Of a DNA stretch of 64,000 nt, positions 60,913 to 64,000 are shown piece after piece; within the stretch, counting starts at the first letter, position 1; each line of letters begins with the position of its first letter. A model generated the notes under the pieces. It made no database searches. It saw only the letters and a list, made by a program, of their open reading frames with translations, and was not told the DNA's origin. Made by a program: the position numbers and the translations under genes. This stretch comes from CAYVQZ01 sp964453435 (GTDB lineage: Bacteria; Abyssobacteria; SURF-5), in assembly GCA_964453435.1 (NCBI GenBank), contig CAYVQZ010000014.1, positions 14,116 through 78,115 on the forward strand, in the 5' to 3' direction.

Positions 60913-62004
60913 CTACTCTTCCTTTCCGAAGCTGGCGAAGAAGGCTCCCATCAACGCTGCTTTATCCTTCGGCGGTTGCTCGAATCCGGGCTTGCGAACC
61001 AGCCTGATCGCCTGATTGGGGCAGCCCGTGGCGCATACGGCGCAGCCAAAACACCTGTCGAGGTCCACACGGGGCACATCGTCATCGCCCATGGTCAAGG
61101 CCTCCGGGGGGCAGCGGTCGATGCAGGTTCCGCACGCCACACATGCGTCCGCATCGAAGCGCGGCTCGAAACCAGAGTTGAACACTTTTCCCGGTTTCGG
61201 CTGTTTTAGCATCGCTTTTACGGCGGTGCAGTGCCAGCGATCACAGTTGCACATGTAATCGACATCGTCGGTAAAGTTTCGGGTATGGTGTATCAGGCCC
61301 GCTTTTTCCCACTCGTCGAGCAGCCTGAGGGCCTCCTGCCTGCCCACGTTTCTCGCGCCCAGACAATCGATGCCGAATTTGGCGTTGTCTCCGAAAAAGA
61401 CACAGGCGTCCATCGGCATGTCGTGAGTATCCTCGCCCCGCAATTTGGCTTCGTGGCGACAGTAGCACGCGCCAATCGCTATCGTATCGTTTTCTTCGAT
61501 GTAGGTCCTGACCTGGTCGTACGTGTGAACCTTCTCGCCCGCCTCAACGGTTCTGTCAACTGTGATAACCCGTATGACCGGATACGGAAGCTTCATCGGA
61601 GGCGTGTTGGCTTCCCAGGCTTCCTTGTATTCGTGAATGAACTTCGCCAGTCGTCTGTCGCGCTCGGTAACGGTCCCGCGGAAGAAGACAAACTCGAAGA
61701 TGCCCGGCATGAACGGCGCGGCGCCGAAAAGGCGAACGGCGTCCTCGACGTATGACCGGCAGAGACCCTTGTCGGCCATGCGCTTCAGTTTGGCGGCCAG
61801 GTCCGCCTCGTTGCGTCCCATCTTGGCGGCCAAATCGGCGGCCGTGAACGTTCCCTTGGGGGGCATCGCGTTGTTGATTTCGGCCTCGTCCGGATCGAAC
61901 AACTCCTTCACCATCGTGTAGTATTCCGGGATGTCCAACGCTCCGATAAACGTCTCTCTCCCGTTCATAACATCAATCATGTCTTTATAAACTTGATCAC
62001 TCAT
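60913..62004 (-). CDS. 4Fe-4S ferredoxin-type protein with N-terminal winged-helix-like region
   Basis: A 363-residue protein. Residues 40-100 look like a winged helix (TAADLAAKMGRNEADLAAKLKRMADKGL). A middle domain carries CYCRHEAKLRG and CNCDRWHC, which may bind another metal. The C terminus has two classical [4Fe-4S] motifs: CVACGTCIDRCPPEA and CFGCAVCATGCPNQA. This resembles family COG1145-type proteins of syntrophs and sulfate reducers. It probably delivers electrons to the two neighbouring QueG-like proteins. Confidence 0.8.
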   Translation of the reverse strand: MSDQVYKDMIDVMNGRETFIGALDIPEYYTMVKELFDPDEAEINNAMPPKGTFTAADLAAKMGRNEADLAAKLKRMADKGLCRSYVEDAVRLFGAAPFMPGIFEFVFFRGTVTERDRRLAKFIHEYKEAWEANTPPMKLPYPVIRVITVDRTVEAGEKVHTYDQVRTYIEENDTIAIGACYCRHEAKLRGEDTHDMPMDACVFFGDNAKFGIDCLGARNVGRQEALRLLDEWEKAGLIHHTRNFTDDVDYMCNCDRWHCTAVKAMLKQPKPGKVFNSGFEPRFDADACVACGTCIDRCPPEALTMGDDDVPRVDLDRCFGCAVCATGCPNQAIRLVRKPGFEQPPKDKAALMGAFFASFGKEE

Positions 62005-62096
62005 TTGAGACCTCCTCGGCCGTCTCCCGCTGGTTCGGATTCAACGAACTCCTCCGTGTCTTTGCGGTGAAAGCATCCCCGATACGCAGGCCCTTC

Positions 62097-63135
62097 CTAT
62101 TCGTACAGCACCCTGGTTGCGTCATCCATCGCGGCGACGCGCCCGGCCGCTTCCTCCGGTGACAGGACATCGAGCGAGCCGTCGGGATTCTGCACGACAC
62201 ATCCGCTTCGAGTAAGCAACTTAGAACGCCTCTTGCGCTCCTCCTTGTCAGCGACACAAACAATCTGGCAGTAGCCGCATGTGAGGCCGATTCGCTTATC
62301 TAGCAGGGGGTTGTAAAAGCCCCCATCGAGGGCGGGGCGGCGCCGATAAGCGTTTACGCCTTTCGCCAGGGCGCCCATGAATTCCTCGTCCGTTTCGGGT
62401 ATCTCAAGTCGGCCGGGCGACCATGTGGACCATTTGCCGGATGGGTGCAGTCCCGTGAATCCGCCGCAGACATACTCGCAACGGTGATAGCTGCGGCGCT
62501 TCGAGTAAGTGTGCCCTATGCCTCCGAGTGAAACGCTTGCCTCTTCTTCCGGGTCCATCAAGCCCGACGCGCATGACGCGATACACAGCCTGCATCCGTC
62601 GCAGTAGTTTTCTTCCGCGGGCAAGGGCGGAGTGGGTTCGAGTTCCGCGCTGGTGACGACGCCACCGAGCACGATGGCCGCTCCCTCCTCTTTCCTGAGG
62701 ACATTGCCGGAGAGGCCGAACGAACCCACGCCGGAAGCGACCGCAAGATACCTCAGCGAGATATCGGGAATCAGGTCGAAGGCGCCGGCCGGCGAAGCGT
62801 CTGTCCTGTAGAAATTGTTCGAGTTCAAAGGATGCGAGCTGCAGCCCCGTTGTTCCAGATAGCTCGCAAGCTCGAACGATATTCCGCTGGAAAGAACATG
62901 CGCGCGAACATGGTCGTGCTGGTACGAGCGCCGGTCCTTTTTCGACAGGAACGGCGGTATCAAACTCTGGTCGAGGGCAATCGCGAAGCTGACCGCCGAC
63001 TTTGCTTCCGGCAGGACGCTCGTGATATCGGCAGTGGGCGGTCGCCCGCGAGGCTCTCGATGGTGGCTATCCCCGCCGCGCAGGCTAGTCCTTCGCACAT
63101 GACGAAATCAAGAACGGTCTCGCTCAAACTGTCCA
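62097..63135 (-). pseudogene. QueG/reductive-dehalogenase-like 2[4Fe-4S] protein, paralog 2, frameshifted
   Basis: Close paralog of the gene at 59730: it shares LPEAKSAVSFAIALDQSLIPP, NYCDGCRLCIASC, CEYVCGGFTGLHPSG and LTCGYCQIVC. The open part in one frame reads only from 63098 and lacks the proper start. The ATG at 63135, with AAAGGAG seven bases upstream, encodes an N terminus matching the paralog (MDSLSETVLDFVMCEG, then ATIESLAG) in a different frame. Total length is 1039 bases, one more than a multiple of three, so there is one extra base within about 63034-63050 (CGACCGCCCACT region). Without it the protein is 345 residues, against 346 for the paralog. This may be a sequencing error or a real lesion. 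Confidence 0.75.
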
Positions 63136-63801
63136 TGGCGTGTCTCCTTTCTCCTCTGAATCAGGCTCAACGCCGCCGTTACTTGGAGATGTTTTCGTGG
63201 TGCGTACACACGCCCCTGGCGATATCCATCTCCCGAAAACCTGGCGGAGCATTTCGATATTACTATCCATGACGTTCGGGTCCTTATGTGTCTTTCGCAA
63301 GAGAAATGAGCCCTGGATTACGGCAATCGCAAACTCCGCAATCTCTCGGGAAGGCAGACTCTCATCGAAATCCCCTGTTGCCTTCCCCTCTTCAAAGCAG
63401 TCCTCGAGCCGGTCGGCGATATTCCGAAAGAAATCGCTCAGCGCCTGGCGGAAGGGTTCGTGGATACAGCTCATTTCCTGAGCGAGATTCCCGAACGGAC
63501 ATCCGAATTCGCCCTCGTTGGAGCACCCGAGAAAATGTATTCTTTCGAGAAGAGCGTCGACGCGCCCGGTCACGGATAGTTCACGATTGTCGAGCGAAGG
63601 TTGCACGACGTATCCATACCACCACTGCATCCTTCGGCCGAGCACCTCGAAGCCAAGCTTCTCCTTGCTGGTGAAATGGTAATAGAAATTATTTCGAAAG
63701 ATGGACGAGTCAACCAGGATATCCTGCACGCTGGTGTTGTTATAGCCCTTTGCGTGGAAAAGCCTGGCCGCGGAAGAGAGCAGTTGTTTTCTGGCATTCA
63801 T
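63124..63801 (-). CDS. TetR family transcriptional regulator
   Basis: A 225-residue repressor. The N-terminal helix-turn-helix is NARKQLLSSAARLFHAKGYNNTSVQDILVDSSIFRNNFYYHFTSKEKL (about 1-50). The ligand domain has CSNEGEFGCPFGNLAQEMS, like regulators of fatty acid or xenobiotic metabolism. It is the first gene of a minus-strand redox cluster and its stop overlaps the start of the next gene by 12 bases. A strong promoter and a palindromic element precede it, so it probably represses itself and the whole cluster. Confidence 0.92.
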   Translation of the reverse strand: MNARKQLLSSAARLFHAKGYNNTSVQDILVDSSIFRNNFYYHFTSKEKLGFEVLGRRMQWWYGYVVQPSLDNRELSVTGRVDALLERIHFLGCSNEGEFGCPFGNLAQEMSCIHEPFRQALSDFFRNIADRLEDCFEEGKATGDFDESLPSREIAEFAIAVIQGSFLLRKTHKDPNVMDSNIEMLRQVFGRWISPGACVRTTKTSPSNGGVEPDSEEKGDTPWTV

Positions 63802-63820
63802 CAGTTTCGCCCCTATTTTT

Positions 63821-63835
63821 GGACTGGTCGGTACA
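63821..63835 (-). promoter_or_regulatory. Candidate TetR operator
   Basis: On the minus strand the sequence is TGTACCGACCAGTCC, immediately downstream of the -10 element. ACCGACCAGTC is half of the palindrome ACCGACYRGTCGGT seen with many TetR regulators; the other half is only partly kept. Position would block transcription start. Confidence 0.35.
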
Positions 63836-63838
63836 AAA

Positions 63839-63867
63839 ATTCTAGCGCTTCAAACTCGATTTGTCAA
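63839..63867 (-). promoter_or_regulatory. Consensus sigma70 promoter of the TetR-redox cluster
   Basis: On the minus strand: TTGACA (63867-63862, perfect), a 17-base spacer, TAGAAT (63844-63839). Leader to the TetR ATG is about 35 bases. Confidence 0.7.
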
Positions 63868-63918
63868 GCGAAAATTTTTTTGCCATCTTTCCCAGGCGCC
63901 CATCACGTTTTGCCGGAG

Positions 63919-64000
63919 ATGGTGCACAAGAAGCCGGTCACCTATTCCGGCTGCATCGCCCGGGGGATGGATGCGCTCAACATCGTCGCCATTCCGGGGC
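63919..64000 (+). CDS. Possible 5' end of a divergent gene (partial, unrecognised)
   Basis: An open plus-strand frame begins with ATG GTG at 63919 and reads MVHKKPVTYSGCIARGMDAL and on to the window edge. The frame is also open upstream, and no clear ribosome site is seen. It could be a gene divergent from the TetR cluster or chance. Confidence 0.25.
   Translation, partial: MVHKKPVTYSGCIARGMDALNIVAIPG

Noticed and set aside
59730..63135. True respiratory reductive dehalogenases
   Set aside because: Neither paralog has a Tat signal, and there is no small RdhB-type anchor gene nearby.

Overview
The window looks like part of a scaffold from a strictly or mostly anaerobic, Gram-negative-type bacterium, probably assembled from a metagenome because it carries a 100-N gap. 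A diderm envelope is suggested by an OmpA-domain protein, a LolA-like protein, a TolC-family outer-membrane lipoprotein and a SPOR protein. Anaerobic life is suggested by rubredoxins, a flavodiiron protein, rubrerythrin, class 1B dihydroorotate dehydrogenase with its PyrK subunit, and many iron-sulfur and radical SAM enzymes. DisA implies cyclic di-AMP signalling. I cannot place the lineage from sequence alone; an uncultivated deltaproteobacterial-like or candidate-phylum bacterium would fit.

Layout. 1-2.7 kb: an oxygen and peroxide defence cassette on the plus strand (thiol peroxidase, rubredoxin, small rubredoxin-like protein, flavodiiron protein, rubrerythrin). 2.8-6.05 kb: DUF1858-hisS-aspS on the minus strand. 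6.3-8.6 kb: rpmB, a YggT-family protein, two small membrane proteins and an OmpA-domain protein. 8.6-12.6 kb: cupin, LolA-like protein, membrane cytochrome c, and a TMTC-like glycosyltransferase with TPRs. 12.6-19.4 kb: lysA-disA-pyrK-pyrD-pyrF-pyrE-GNAT on the plus strand. 19.4-20.8 kb: SPOR protein and a sugar nucleotidyltransferase.

20.9-36.2 kb: a 13-gene, all-minus cluster for a surface polysaccharide or glycolipid. It holds a flippase, six family-2 or family-4 glycosyltransferases, a DPM1-type synthase, a methyltransferase, a DUF2723 membrane glycosyltransferase and three radical SAM enzymes. A strong promoter precedes the flippase. 36.3-40.0 kb: lepA-lepB-hemW, again with a clear promoter. 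40.4-42.2 kb: a transmembrane Ser/Thr kinase. 42.2-43.0 kb: a gene-free block of nested palindromic repeats. 43.0-48.5 kb: GH29 and GH127 glycosidases, a DUF362 protein and a diheme cytochrome. 48.9-53.5 kb: a tripartite TolC-MacA-MacB export system.

54.1-63.8 kb: a TetR-headed minus-strand cluster of redox enzymes: two paralogous QueG/reductive-dehalogenase-like iron-sulfur proteins (one frameshifted), a ferredoxin-type protein, a nitronate monooxygenase-like flavoprotein, a QueG-like protein with HEAT repeats, a thiolase and an old-yellow-enzyme/FadH-type reductase. Together these suggest a regulated reductive and thiolytic pathway for a CoA-linked substrate that I cannot identify. The assembly gap lies inside the thiolase. 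Its two flanks are the same 55 bp, and collapsing them restores one frame, so the gap is almost certainly artificial. The radical SAM-rich glycan cluster and the TetR redox cluster are the best candidates for undescribed systems.
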